From Peptoniphilaceae bacterium (GTDB lineage: Bacteria; Bacillota; Clostridia; Tissierellales; Peptoniphilaceae): 64,000 nt of DNA. The stretch spans positions 1-64,000 of the forward strand of contig JAQYEZ010000038.1 in NCBI GenBank assembly GCA_028723425.1, given 5' to 3'. The notes beneath the pieces were generated by a model. It worked only from the letters and a program-made list of their open reading frames with translations, ran no database searches and was not told the origin of the DNA. Positions 18,769 to 28,171 of this stretch are shown here, piece by piece (position 1 is the first letter of the stretch; the number at the start of each line of letters is the position of its first letter). The position numbers and the translations under genes are program-made.

Positions 18769-19542
18769 TTATTTTCTTTTTAAGCCAAAGCCTGGCATAT
18801 TATTGTATTTTGATTTGTAAAACATAAATAAGCCAATTATCACAAATACTATAGATACAATTTGTGCTATCCTAAATGAACCTATCATCAAAGAGTCTGT
18901 TCTCATTCCTTCTACGAAAAACCTCAAGATACCATAAGCTATAAAATAAATAGCGGCTACTTTTCCTTTTTCAGGATTTTTCTTTCTGTAATTTATCAAA
19001 AACAAGAAGATAATAAAATCTCCTAATGATTCATATAAGAAAGTAGGGTGGTAGCTTTTCCCATCGATCATTATTGCCCAAGGAAGCTTTGATGGGCCTC
19101 CGTGGGCCTCTTGATTTACGAAGTTACCCCGCCTGCCTATTGCCTGTCCCAAAGCAAGTGATGGAGTTAAAACATCTATCATATCTACAAGTGTTATTTT
19201 TTTATTTCTTGTAAATAAGTAAAGGGCTAGAGTTCCTCCAATTATTCCCCCATGTATGGCAAGTCCGCCACCTCTAAGATTTAAAATTTGCCAAGGATTT
19301 TGCATGTAATAATCCCACTCAAATATCACATACCATAATCTAGCTCCTATTATTGCAGATGGCAAAACAACAAAGAGCATATCATAAACAAAATCCTCGC
19401 TTAAGCCTCTTCTGACAAATTCTTTTTGGGCAAATTTTGCACCTAATAATATGCCTGAAACTATTAAAATAGCATACCAATATATATCAATACCAAAAAG
19501 TGAAAAGGCAACTGGATTTATATGTGACTCAATTACTAACAT
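18769..19542 (-). CDS. lgt: Prolipoprotein diacylglyceryl transferase
   Basis: Membrane enzyme that attaches diacylglycerol from phosphatidylglycerol to the lipobox Cys of prelipoproteins. About seven membrane helices are visible. The Lgt signature appears as GQAIGRRGNFVNQEAHGGP, along with RGGGLAIHGGI and HPTFLYES. The 257 residues are typical. It starts 8 bases after yebC and is the last gene of the unit. There is no nearby lspA. Confidence 0.97.
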   Translation of the reverse strand: MLVIESHINPVAFSLFGIDIYWYAILIVSGILLGAKFAQKEFVRRGLSEDFVYDMLFVVLPSAIIGARLWYVIFEWDYYMQNPWQILNLRGGGLAIHGGIIGGTLALYLFTRNKKITLVDMIDVLTPSLALGQAIGRRGNFVNQEAHGGPSKLPWAIMIDGKSYHPTFLYESLGDFIIFLFLINYRKKNPEKGKVAAIYFIAYGILRFFVEGMRTDSLMIGSFRIAQIVSIVFVIIGLFMFYKSKYNNMPGFGLKRK

Positions 19543-19550
19543 ATCTTATC

Positions 19551-20297
19551 CTATTCTAATTCAAGATCATCTGGCATAGCCCAGTTTGTATAAACATCTT
19601 GTACATCGTCATTGTCTTCTAGGGTATCAATTAATTTTAACAAGGATTTATAATTACTTGGATCAACTTCAATTTCATTTTTTGCAAGATAAATAATATC
19701 TGCACTTTCTAGCTTGTAATTAGCTTCTTTTAGAGCACCAACAGCCGTGTTAAAGTTTTCTATTGTTGTAATAAGTATATAAAAATCTTTTCCATCATCT
19801 TTAACATCATCACAGCCTGCATCCAAAGCTTGCATCATAAGCTCATCAAAGTCGATCTTATCATCCTTTTTTATTGTGATATAACCAACTCTGTCAAACA
19901 TATACATAACTGACCCATCTGTTCCAAGATTTCCACCTGCTCTATCAAAAGCAAATCTTACTTCTGGAGCTGTTCTGTTTTTATTGTCAGTTAAACAATC
20001 TACAATTACCGCTACTCCACCTTTGCCATATCCTTCATAGATAACTCTTTCAAAATTATCAGCACCAGAATCACCAGCAGCTTTTTTTATAGCCCTATCT
20101 ATATTATCATTTGGCATGTTTTCTGCCTTAGCCTTTTCGATAGCAGTTTTTAAAGAAGGGTTATAATCAGGATTATCTCCGCCCTCTCTTACAGCCACAC
20201 TTATATTTCTAGCAAGTTTAGTAAAGATTTTTGCACGTCTAGCATCTTCACTTCCTTTTTTATTTTTAATTTTGCTCCATTTATTATGTCCTGACAT
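19551..20297 (-). CDS. YebC/PmpR family protein
   Basis: The opening MSGHNKWSKIKNKKG, then DARRAKIFTKLARNI and NPSLKTAIEKAKAENMPNDNIDRAIKKA, are diagnostic of the YebC/TACO1 family. Such proteins are described as transcription regulators and, more recently for several members, as factors easing ribosome stalling. The three-domain layout and 248 residues are normal. It lies between yigZ (9-base gap) and lgt. Confidence 0.95.
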   Translation of the reverse strand: MSGHNKWSKIKNKKGSEDARRAKIFTKLARNISVAVREGGDNPDYNPSLKTAIEKAKAENMPNDNIDRAIKKAAGDSGADNFERVIYEGYGKGGVAVIVDCLTDNKNRTAPEVRFAFDRAGGNLGTDGSVMYMFDRVGYITIKKDDKIDFDELMMQALDAGCDDVKDDGKDFYILITTIENFNTAVGALKEANYKLESADIIYLAKNEIEVDPSNYKSLLKLIDTLEDNDDVQDVYTNWAMPDDLELE

Positions 20298-20306
20298 CTT
20301 ATCCTC

Positions 20307-20933
20307 CTAATCAAATAACATTTTTTCATCAGATATTTCTATATTAATATTTGCACTAGTCATATCTATGAGGGTCTTTTTAAAATCATCAAATTCATCA
20401 TCTCTTATATATAAGGTACTTATGACCCTATCGAGGAATTCTTTATTGATTATTTTGTAATTATTTTTATTTATAAAGTTGTCTATTTGACCCAAAACTG
20501 TATAGGCATGAGTTAATTTTACTTCATAGAATGGTCTTTTGTAAAGAATTTTATCTTTAATACAATCACTAACTGCTCTGGTGTAGGCTCTGATAAGTCC
20601 ACCTTTACCAAGTTTTTTGCCACCAAAATACCTAGTAACAACTACAACAATATTTTTTACATCTTCTTTTTCCAAAACTGAAAGCATAGGAAGACCAGCA
20701 GAGCCTTGTGGTTCCCCATCGTCAGAATATCTTTTTATTTCTGGACTATGATTAATAATATAGGCTATACAATTGTGATTAGCATCCTTGTACTTATCTC
20801 TTATTTTTTCTATAAAATCAAGAGCCATTTCTTCACTTTCAACATACTGGGCACTTGTAATAAAAATGGATCTTTCTTCTTCAAATTTAGCATATGCACT
20901 TTCTTTAATTGTTCTAAATGTTTTTTCTTTCAT
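20307..20933 (-). CDS. YigZ/IMPACT family protein
   Basis: The 208-residue protein has the UPF0029 N-terminal domain (SAQYVESEEMALDFI, AYIINHSPEIKRYSDDGEPQGSAGLP) and the VVVTRYFGGKKLGKGGLIRAY core. A smaller C-terminal ferredoxin-like domain follows. The family is related to eukaryotic IMPACT; its bacterial role is not settled. Its ATG overlaps the hflX stop by four bases, implying coupling with hflX and a ribosome-linked role. Confidence 0.93.
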   Translation of the reverse strand: MKEKTFRTIKESAYAKFEEERSIFITSAQYVESEEMALDFIEKIRDKYKDANHNCIAYIINHSPEIKRYSDDGEPQGSAGLPMLSVLEKEDVKNIVVVVTRYFGGKKLGKGGLIRAYTRAVSDCIKDKILYKRPFYEVKLTHAYTVLGQIDNFINKNNYKIINKEFLDRVISTLYIRDDEFDDFKKTLIDMTSANINIEISDEKMLFD

Positions 20934-22162
20934 ACTATAAATTCTTCATATTTTTTATAATCTTTGTTAGATATATCAAATTCAATAATAGTGCCAAGAT
21001 TATCATACTTAGTTTTATCTATATCATAATTTGTCATAATAAAATCCAAGATTTGGCCTTGGGAAAAAGGTATGTGCATTACAACGTGTTGATAAGATTC
21101 TTTGATAATCTTAACAATCACTTCTTTAAGCCTTTCTATATCCTTATCTGATTTTGCAGATAAGTAAATTTTTTTCTTGGATGCCTTGTAACCTTTTATA
21201 CTTATTTCATTTTCCACTAGGTCTATCTTATTAAAAACATAGAGAATTTTTTTATCAACAATATCTATATCTTTTAGGGCTTTATCTATAGTTTTTATTT
21301 GATTTTCTAAATCAGATGAAGAATCAAGCACTATTAGGAGCATATCTGCAAACTTTATTTCTTCTAAAGTTGTAAGAAAAGAATCATTTAATTCTTTACT
21401 TAAATTATCAATAAAACCTACTGTATCTGTTAGGGTGACCTTTGTATTGGCAAAGTCTAGCCTTCTAGTTGATGTATCTAAGGTCGCAAACAATAAATCA
21501 TCTGAGTATACATACTTATCTGACCCATAGATTTTTAACATTTGATTTAGGATTGTTGACTTACCAGCATTTGTATAGCCTAATAAAGAAATATTTATGA
21601 TATCTCTCCTACCTTCTCTATTTATGCTTTGTGTTTTTCCTATCTTTTTTAATTGGCTTTCTAAAGATCTTATATCTCTAACTATAGCACGCTTATCAGT
21701 TTCAAGCATGGTTTCACCAGGTCCTCTGGTTCCTATACCACCAGACTGACGAGAAAGATAGGCAAAGTATTTGTTTATTCTTGGCAGTTGATATTTAAGT
21801 TGGGCAAGTTTTATCTTTAATTTAGCCTCTTTAGTGTTGGCTCTTTTGGCAAAGATATCCAGAATTAAAGTGGTCCAATCTACTACGTGAAGTTTCATTG
21901 TCTCTTCTAAATTTCTAAGTTGTGAGGCTGATAATTCCTTATCAAATATTACAGTATCAACTTCTAGCTTTTTTGCCATATCTTTTATTTCATCAACCTT
22001 GCCTCTTCCTATATAAAAAGTAGGATTTACTTTATTAATAACTTGAGAAATATAGGCAACACTTTCTCCACCTGCCGTATTTATCAAGGACTCTAGTTCG
22101 TATATTTTATTTTCTTCATTATCGTTTTTATCCAAAACATTAACTTGTATTACTCTCTGCAT
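20930..22162 (-). CDS. hflX: GTPase HflX
   Basis: Ribosome-associated GTPase that splits stalled or stressed ribosomes. The N-terminal HflX domain (about 1-185) includes FYIGRGKVDEIK, VIFDKELSASQLRNLE and the glycine-rich GIGTRGPGETMLETDKR stretch. The G domain follows with G1 GYTNAGKST near 194-202, G3 DTVGFI, G4 NKID and G5 SAKS. The 410 residues are normal. It heads a coupled unit with yigZ, yebC and lgt. Confidence 0.96.
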   Translation of the reverse strand: MQRVIQVNVLDKNDNEENKIYELESLINTAGGESVAYISQVINKVNPTFYIGRGKVDEIKDMAKKLEVDTVIFDKELSASQLRNLEETMKLHVVDWTTLILDIFAKRANTKEAKLKIKLAQLKYQLPRINKYFAYLSRQSGGIGTRGPGETMLETDKRAIVRDIRSLESQLKKIGKTQSINREGRRDIINISLLGYTNAGKSTILNQMLKIYGSDKYVYSDDLLFATLDTSTRRLDFANTKVTLTDTVGFIDNLSKELNDSFLTTLEEIKFADMLLIVLDSSSDLENQIKTIDKALKDIDIVDKKILYVFNKIDLVENEISIKGYKASKKKIYLSAKSDKDIERLKEVIVKIIKESYQHVVMHIPFSQGQILDFIMTNYDIDKTKYDNLGTIIEFDISNKDYKKYEEFIV

Positions 22163-22373
22163 AAATTTCCTTTCTACAATAAATTATACAATTAAAATTG
22201 ATAAATAAAAGCTTTAGCTAAGAATTAAACATATAAAACATATATAACCATAATACAACCTATTACATTTATACATACTTATAGATAAAAAGCTTAAAAG
22301 ATGATAAAATAGATATGAGTTTACGGACAAAAAAATTATTTTTTAATAAAGATAAAATATATAGGAGGTCCAT

Positions 22374-25322
22374 ATGTATAAAAAAATCTCCGCTATAGTT
22401 TTAAAAGTGATATTAACTGCAATTTTTATTATTGGACTTTTTGTGACTGTTTTTGCAGGTCTTGCAGCAGGGTCAATCCTTGAAGTAATGAAAAAGAGTC
22501 CAGCCATAGATGCAGAAAGTATAAAATATGAAATGAGTGAAAACTCAACTATAGTCGATAAAGATGGAAAAGAACTCGAGTCTATAAGAACATCGGAATA
22601 CAGAGATATAATAGACTTCAAACAAATGCCTCAGTATTTGAAAGATGCTTTTGTCGCTGTAGAAGATGAGAGATTCTACGACCACCATGGTATAGACCCA
22701 CTTTCAATTGTAGGCTCTATGCTTGCTAATATAGAACAAGGTGCCATAGTAAGAGGTGGTTCCACACTTACTCAACAGCTAGCAAGAAACACCTATCTTT
22801 CTAATGATCAAACTTATGAAAGAAAGATTAAAGAAATATATCTAGCCTTAGAAATAGAAGATAAACTAAATAAAGATGAAATATTAGAAGCTTATATGAA
22901 CAGGGTATTTTTAGGGCAAAATTCTTTTGGTGTACAAGCTGCGGCCAAAACTTACTTTAATAAAGAAGCCAAAGATTTAAGCTTAGCAGAATGTGCTGCC
23001 ATGGCAGGTATTGTACAATCACCTACAAACTTTGCTCTGTACAAATCAATACCAACCAGTGAAATAACTGATCAAAGAGTATTGGGTGAGTTTTCAATTG
23101 ATGGAGAAAAATACTCAGCTGTTTATAATGAGGCTCCTTTGGAAAGAGCCAAATATGTTCTAAAGAAAATGTTGGAAAATGGTTACATCAACCAAGACAA
23201 ATACCAACAAGCTTTAAGCGAAGATGTTGCTAGCGAAATTCAACCGCCAGAGAGAAATTTAGAAAATACTTCCTCCTACTTTAATAGCTTACTAGAAAAA
23301 CAAGTTGTTAAAAAGTTGATGGATATATACAATATCAACGAAACTCAAGCCTGGGATAAGTTAAACTATGGTGGCCTCAAAATTACAACAACTCTTAATC
23401 AAGATATGCAAATGAGCTTGGAAGATTTATATGAAAACTTTTCATCATATATAGTAGGTCCAAGTCAAGGATGGAATTCTCCACCTTTACTAGCCTTACA
23501 ATATGATAATTATGGAAACATATTGGATAGAGATGGTAAACTTATTTATTGGAAAAAATCTAATCTTATTAACGATAACAACGAAGTAAGCCTAAGACCA
23601 GATGAAGCTTATTATGATGAAACGGGAAATTTGATTATTAACTCCTACAAGTTAAAATTAAATAAAACCAGCCTAGTCTTTGATGATTACTACACTTTAG
23701 ATGATGAAAATTCCAATCTTAGAACCCATAAAACGGGCTTTATTAACTTCTCTTCTAATGATGTAATTTCAAAGGATAGTGAAGGTAATATAAAAATTTC
23801 AAAATCCTATCTTAATAATCATAAGGACTTTGCTATAAGTAATGATAATGGTTCTATTTCAATAAATAAGGATTACTACGATATAGATTTAGAAGGAGTC
23901 ATCCAACCACAAGCTTCAACAGTAATAGTTGATCAAAAAACTGGTCAAATACAAGCTATCATGGGCGGACGTAATCAACAAGGCATAAGAATCCTAAACA
24001 GAGCCTCAGCTCAACCAAGACAACCAGGTTCATCTATTAAACCTATTGCAACTTACACAGCTGCTTTAGATAATGGCTACAATCTTGCCACAGGAATTGA
24101 TGATATTCCATTTATGAGAAACGAAGATGGTCAAATATGGCCAGAAAACGTCTATAAATCTTATAAGGGAATTGTATCCTTAAGAAAATCTATAGAATTT
24201 TCTATTAATACTAATGCAGTTAGAACCTTAGATAAAATTGGAATAGATACATCAAAAAAATACTTAAAGAATTTTGGAATAATAAAAGAAAATCCCGATG
24301 ATGATAACTTTGTATCCAAAGAAGAAGATAGTCAAACTAATGATGAGAATTTGGCTGCTTTAGGACTTGGTGCTATGACCAATGGTCTTACAACCCTAGA
24401 TATGACAGGTGCCTATGCGGCTCTTGCTAATGGAGGAGAATATATAGAACCCTTGACTTTCTCAAAAATAGAAGATAACCATGGCAAGATAATTTTTTCA
24501 AGCAAGGATGCAAATAAAAACAAAGTAACAAGCAAAGAAACTGCTTATCAAATGACCTCTGCCCTACAATCAACTGCTCAATCTTATGAAACTATAGGAT
24601 TAAATGGCAACGACTTTGCGGCAAAGACAGGAACATCAGAATATAATACCGACTTTTGGTGTATGGGTTATACGCCTCAATACACAGTTGGACTTTGGGT
24701 TGGAGCTGACAATCAAAACTTATCCTTGAGCGGATATTCTTATCAGGTAGCTGGAAGTTTTTGGTCTGTCATAAACAATAAAATTTTAGAAGGAAAAGAA
24801 GTAGAACATTTTGAAGAGCCTGAAGGTATAATCCATGCCAAGGTTGATACGATCTCTGGCAAACTACCAACCCAACAATCTTATGCTGATCCAAGAGGAA
24901 CAGTCATAGATGAAATTTTCTCAAAAGATAATCTTCCAACAGAAGAAGATGATATGCACGTTTGGGTAACAGTAGATTCTAGAAATAATCTTTTGGCTTC
25001 TATGATAACTCCAAACGAATTTAAAGTAACTAGGTCCTTTGTAGATAGGAAAGGATCCTATGACCCAAGTCAATGGGATAACATAATTCCTGAAGACTGG
25101 AAATACGGACCACCTACTTCATATTCTAACCTTGGACAAGAACCAAAAGAAGATGAAAAAGACAAAGATAAAGAAGATAAAGACAAAGATCCAGATAAGG
25201 ATAAGGAGACCGATAAGGATAAAGATTCTGAAAATCCAACCGATGATCCTAAAGATTTGCTAAAACCTGTAACGGATGCCCTAAATCAAATCATAAATGC
25301 AGGTAAAAGAAATAATAATTAG
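22374..25322 (+). CDS. Class A penicillin-binding protein (transglycosylase/transpeptidase)
   Basis: Bifunctional cell-wall synthase. An N-terminal membrane anchor (about 10-32) precedes the GT51 glycosyltransferase domain with EDERFYDHHG, GGSTLTQQLARN and RVFLGQNSFGVQAAA. The transpeptidase domain contains the active-site SxxK (SSIK), SIN and KTGTSEYN boxes, all intact. The tail after about residue 935 is a highly charged Asp/Lys/Glu repeat without predicted structure, on the outer face. The 982 residues are long because of this tail and an insert before the transpeptidase domain. AGGAGG lies upstream of the ATG. It is transcribed alone and ends at a perfect hairpin. PBP1A/PonA-like naming is reasonable. 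Confidence 0.95.
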   Translation: MYKKISAIVLKVILTAIFIIGLFVTVFAGLAAGSILEVMKKSPAIDAESIKYEMSENSTIVDKDGKELESIRTSEYRDIIDFKQMPQYLKDAFVAVEDERFYDHHGIDPLSIVGSMLANIEQGAIVRGGSTLTQQLARNTYLSNDQTYERKIKEIYLALEIEDKLNKDEILEAYMNRVFLGQNSFGVQAAAKTYFNKEAKDLSLAECAAMAGIVQSPTNFALYKSIPTSEITDQRVLGEFSIDGEKYSAVYNEAPLERAKYVLKKMLENGYINQDKYQQALSEDVASEIQPPERNLENTSSYFNSLLEKQVVKKLMDIYNINETQAWDKLNYGGLKITTTLNQDMQMSLEDLYENFSSYIVGPSQGWNSPPLLALQYDNYGNILDRDGKLIYWKKSNLINDNNEVSLRPDEAYYDETGNLIINSYKLKLNKTSLVFDDYYTLDDENSNLRTHKTGFINFSSNDVISKDSEGNIKISKSYLNNHKDFAISNDNGSISINKDYYDIDLEGVIQPQASTVIVDQKTGQIQAIMGGRNQQGIRILNRASAQPRQPGSSIKPIATYTAALDNGYNLATGIDDIPFMRNEDGQIWPENVYKSYKGIVSLRKSIEFSINTNAVRTLDKIGIDTSKKYLKNFGIIKENPDDDNFVSKEEDSQTNDENLAALGLGAMTNGLTTLDMTGAYAALANGGEYIEPLTFSKIEDNHGKIIFSSKDANKNKVTSKETAYQMTSALQSTAQSYETIGLNGNDFAAKTGTSEYNTDFWCMGYTPQYTVGLWVGADNQNLSLSGYSYQVAGSFWSVINNKILEGKEVEHFEEPEGIIHAKVDTISGKLPTQQSYADPRGTVIDEIFSKDNLPTEEDDMHVWVTVDSRNNLLASMITPNEFKVTRSFVDRKGSYDPSQWDNIIPEDWKYGPPTSYSNLGQEPKEDEKDKDKEDKDKDPDKDKETDKDKDSENPTDDPKDLLKPVTDALNQIINAGKRNNN

Positions 25323-25360
25323 TAATTTATATTTTAAATATAAAGCTCTAAATGAGTGCA

Positions 25361-25394
25361 TTTTAATAGAGGTGGAAGACCACCTCTATTAAAA
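25361..25394. terminator. Perfect 15-bp hairpin after the class A PBP gene
   Basis: TTTTAATAGAGGTGG, loop AAGA and CCACCTCTATTAAAA form an uninterrupted stem. The T/A-rich arms make it usable in both directions between the convergent PBP and kinase genes. Confidence 0.8.
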
Positions 25395-25433
25395 TATATA
25401 AAATTTTCTATAGAGTTTTCATAAATTTTTTCT

Positions 25434-25946
25434 TTAAATACTTATTGAATCCAAAAACAAATCTTTTTTATTCTTATTATCGATAATTATTATTTTCTTT
25501 TCTAGCTTTATTTCATTTAACTTACAAAGAATTTTCTTTCTATCATCTTTTTCAAAATTAATTAGCCAATTAATATATTTCAAATTTATTTTTCCTGTAT
25601 GATCAAGGTCTGGATCCTTATTATCTGCATTGTCCTCAGTAAAATTTTTCTTTAAAGATTGAGTAAGATTTGTAGAAGTTTTAAAATCCAAAAAGATAAT
25701 AGTATCTGATGCTTGTATTCTTAAATCCAAAGTTGACATATAGTTGCCATCAAAGATAAATTTATCATGATTTCTTATAATATCTTTTTGTATCTCTATG
25801 AACTCTTCTTCACTTATATGGTGGTCCTTATCCTTCCACCAAATTTTATTTAAATAAAAAACTTCTATTCCGAGTTTTTCTCCCAACTCTCTTGCAAGAG
25901 TAGATTTGCCCGAGCCACCTGCTCCAATAATTGAAATTTTCTCCAT
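25434..25946 (-). CDS. Small P-loop kinase, adenylate-kinase/topology-modulation-like
   Basis: The 170-residue protein begins with a strand and Walker A GAGGSGKSTLA right at its N-terminus. It continues with NKIWWKDKDHHISEEEF and FIFDGNYMSTLDLRIQASDTIIFLDFKT, a pattern shared with proteins annotated as topology modulation or FlaR-like adenylate kinases. The ORF track start at 25997 is rejected: the ATG at 25946 has a GGAGG ribosome binding site 5 bases upstream and starts exactly before the P-loop strand. The substrate is unknown. It appears monocistronic. Confidence 0.8.
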   Translation of the reverse strand: MEKISIIGAGGSGKSTLARELGEKLGIEVFYLNKIWWKDKDHHISEEEFIEIQKDIIRNHDKFIFDGNYMSTLDLRIQASDTIIFLDFKTSTNLTQSLKKNFTEDNADNKDPDLDHTGKINLKYINWLINFEKDDRKKILCKLNEIKLEKKIIIIDNKNKKDLFLDSISI

Positions 25947-26017
25947 AATTCCTCCATGTCGAGTAATTATACTAGTAAATTTATATTTGTAAAACAAGAA
26001 AATACTTAAATTTCTAA

Positions 26018-26079
26018 TTTAATATAGCGCTATGTCTGTTTATTATAACGCTATGTCTGTTTATTATAGTGCTATGTCT
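26018..26079. repeat. 21-bp tandem repeat, about three copies, over the thyA 3' end
   Basis: Three copies of a unit like GCTATGTCTGTTTATTATA with a period of 21 bases run through the last codons of thyA and beyond. On the coding strand each unit reads GACATAGCxxTATAATAAACA, i.e. the codons Asp-Ile-Ala-Leu, two stops and a Thr. The period is a multiple of three, so the copies stay in the thyA frame. The copies differ at a few positions. Confidence 0.85.
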
Positions 26080-26927
26080 ATATTATATTTTTTATCATTA
26101 GGTTGATAATCTACTAGCTTAAAGTCATCTATGGTGAAATCTTTGAATTCTTTGACAGCTGGATTTATTATAAGCTTTGGAATCTTAGTTTCATCATAAG
26201 TATTTCCCATAATATCCTCAACTATTGGTATGTGCCTTTTATATATATGAGCATTTTGAATAAAGTGAACAAATTGACCTGGTTTAAATCCTGTTACTTG
26301 GCTAACCATTCTCATAAGGGCATAATATTGAAAAGCATTTATACCTCCAGGTGCAGCTGCTGCCAAAAAATCTCCTGATCTTTGGATTAAAGTCATATTT
26401 AAATAATCTCCCGTTACTGTCCACATAGTCAAAAATGCACATGGTATTAAAGTCATATCAGACAAATCATCGACATCATAGAGTGACATTATAAGTCTTC
26501 TATTTAGAGGATTATCTCTAAGTTGTTCTATAAGCCTGTCAATTTGATTTGTTATTTTCTTGGTTTCTGGAGAAACAAACTCCTTATTTATTTGATAGCC
26601 ATAGGCTTTTCCAAGATTTCCCTCTTTATTTTTCCATGAATCCCAATATTTTACCTTATACTTACGAGCCAATAAATTTACATCATTTGACCTGTCTTTA
26701 TAAATCCATAAGATTTCTTTGATAGCAGACTTCCAAAATATTTTCCTTAAGCTAATTATAGGGACAACTCCTTTCTCATAGGTCACTACTTGTTGGGGTA
26801 AATATTTTGTATAAGCCTTGTTTCCATCTTCCCAAACTGGTCTTACATCATTTTTTCTTTCTTCTTCATCATAACCATTTTCTAGAATATTTTTTGCAAA
26901 TTCTATATATTTTTTATTTACATCCAT
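26064..26927 (-). CDS. thyA: Thymidylate synthase (streptococcal-type variant)
   Basis: ThyA methylates dUMP to dTMP using methylenetetrahydrofolate. The catalytic Cys lies in PCAFLTMW (classical enzymes have PCH), with QRSGDFLAAAAPGGINAFQY and NAHIYKRH following. The same substitutions occur in streptococcal ThyA as I remember it, including the FDLAI-like C-terminus, here NIDIAL. I choose ATG 26927 (about 287 aa), not the ORF-track TTG at 26990, because the homologous N-terminus begins there and the TTG lies inside a terminator hairpin. The ribosome binding site for 26927 is weak. No dihydrofolate reductase gene is adjacent. Confidence 0.9.
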   Translation of the reverse strand: MDVNKKYIEFAKNILENGYDEEERKNDVRPVWEDGNKAYTKYLPQQVVTYEKGVVPIISLRKIFWKSAIKEILWIYKDRSNDVNLLARKYKVKYWDSWKNKEGNLGKAYGYQINKEFVSPETKKITNQIDRLIEQLRDNPLNRRLIMSLYDVDDLSDMTLIPCAFLTMWTVTGDYLNMTLIQRSGDFLAAAAPGGINAFQYYALMRMVSQVTGFKPGQFVHFIQNAHIYKRHIPIVEDIMGNTYDETKIPKLIINPAVKEFKDFTIDDFKLVDYQPNDKKYNIDIAL

Positions 26928-26966
26928 AATACTTTTATTATATATGATATTTGTAATCTTTGCATC

Positions 26967-26997
26967 AAAAAAGACTTTTAAAATAAACAAAAGTCCT
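26967..26997 (-). terminator. Terminator after the GlsB-like gene
   Basis: On the minus strand GGACTTTT, a loop and AAAAGTCT are followed by six T. It separates the GlsB-like gene from thyA and contains the alternative TTG start of thyA. Confidence 0.7.
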
Positions 26998-27028
26998 TAT
27001 TGATTATAATAATTATTTAACGATTCTC

Positions 27029-27271
27029 TTATTTTTTCCCTTGAATAGCATTGATAATGGCAAGTAAAATTACTGCTCCTACAACGCCAACAACAATTTG
27101 ACCGATATTACCGCCAGCTTTAAGACCAAAAAGTCCAAATACCCATGAACCAATGGCTCCGCCAATAATACCAACAATAACATTAGCTATGATACCCATT
27201 TGAGCATCTTTCTTCATTATCATACTAGCTATCCAGCCAGCAATTCCGCCTAAAATTAATGACCAAATCAT
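27029..27271 (-). CDS. GlsB/YeaQ/YmgE family small membrane protein
   Basis: The 80-residue protein has three hydrophobic Gly-rich helices with GGIAGWIASMIMKKD near the start and VIVGIIGGAIGSW in the middle, the pattern of the transglycosylase-associated family (PF04226). Members are stress-induced membrane proteins of unclear function; in enterococci one is linked to bile-salt stress. A GAGAG-type ribosome binding site precedes it. It is monocistronic, with a terminator behind. Confidence 0.9.
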   Translation of the reverse strand: MIWSLILGGIAGWIASMIMKKDAQMGIIANVIVGIIGGAIGSWVFGLFGLKAGGNIGQIVVGVVGAVILLAIINAIQGKK

Positions 27272-27428
27272 ATTATTCTCTCCTTTATTTTATTGATTGT
27301 ATTATATTTATACCCATTTTTTAGATTTTAATCATGAATTAATAATAATAAGATTTTCTTGAAATTACCTTGTCTAAAAATAGGGCTATATTTACTTTTT
27401 TTGCTTAGCTAAATAAATTAAAAATACG

Positions 27429-27437
27429 TGGTATAAT
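27429..27437 (+). promoter_or_regulatory. Extended -10 promoter of the two-component operon
   Basis: TGGTATAAT is a perfect extended -10 element, 20 bases upstream of the response-regulator ATG, with GAGGTG as ribosome binding site between. No good -35 hexamer is seen, as is allowed for extended -10 promoters. Confidence 0.6.
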
Positions 27438-27457
27438 AAGAAATGAGGTGAAAACTT

Positions 27458-28171
27458 ATGAATGATATTAATATTTTGATAATAGAAGATGAAGAAATCA
27501 TCGCTAATATAATAAAGACAGCTTTGGAAAAAGAAGGTTATAAGGTATTTTTAGCCTTTGATGGCAAAGTAGGTTTGGAAATTTTTGACCAAAACCAAAT
27601 AGATTTAGTAATACTTGACCTTATGCTTCCAAAAGTATCTGGAGAAGAAGTAATAAAAGAAATCAGATCTAAATCTGAAGTTCCAGTTATTATGACTACT
27701 GCAAAGATTGATGAAGAAAATATTATTAATGGTCTAAGGCTTGGAGCTGATGATTATATAAAAAAACCTTATTCATACAAAGAATTAGTAGAAAGAGTAA
27801 AAACTGTATTAAGAAGAATTGAAAAATACAACCTTCCAAGGGCCGACTTAATCATCACAACCGATGGTAGGCTTGAAATGGATTTAGAATATAATAGATT
27901 TTTTAAAGACGGCAAGGAAGTTTTTTTAACCAAAAATGAATTTCAAATTATTAAAACTCTTTTCTCAAATCCTAACAAGATTTTTACAAGAGAGGAAATT
28001 ATTGAACTTACCTTTGGTTATGACTACGATGCCTATGATAGAGCTATAGATACCCACATCAAAAATATTCGTCAAAAAATTGAAGATGATCCAAAAAAAC
28101 CAGTTTATATTAAAACTATTTATGGAATGGGCTATAAGTCTGGTGGCTTAGATGACGACATTAAAAAATAA
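27458..28171 (+). CDS. OmpR/PhoB-family response regulator
   Basis: The receiver domain (1-118) has acidic Asp11/Glu12, phospho-acceptor Asp54 in VILDLMLPK, and the conserved Lys in IKKPYS. The winged-helix DNA-binding domain (about 128-232) contains LTKNEFQIIKTLFSNPNKIFTREEI and the recognition helix AIDTHIKNIRQKI. The 237 residues are canonical. Its end overlaps the histidine kinase start by 20 bases. The regulated genes are unknown; the third gene of the operon is a candidate. Confidence 0.96.
   Translation: MNDINILIIEDEEIIANIIKTALEKEGYKVFLAFDGKVGLEIFDQNQIDLVILDLMLPKVSGEEVIKEIRSKSEVPVIMTTAKIDEENIINGLRLGADDYIKKPYSYKELVERVKTVLRRIEKYNLPRADLIITTDGRLEMDLEYNRFFKDGKEVFLTKNEFQIIKTLFSNPNKIFTREEIIELTFGYDYDAYDRAIDTHIKNIRQKIEDDPKKPVYIKTIYGMGYKSGGLDDDIKK

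Noticed and set aside
22343-22621. 92-aa minus-strand ORF over the PBP start
   Set aside because: It overlaps the promoter, RBS and signal-anchor coding region of a well-supported gene.
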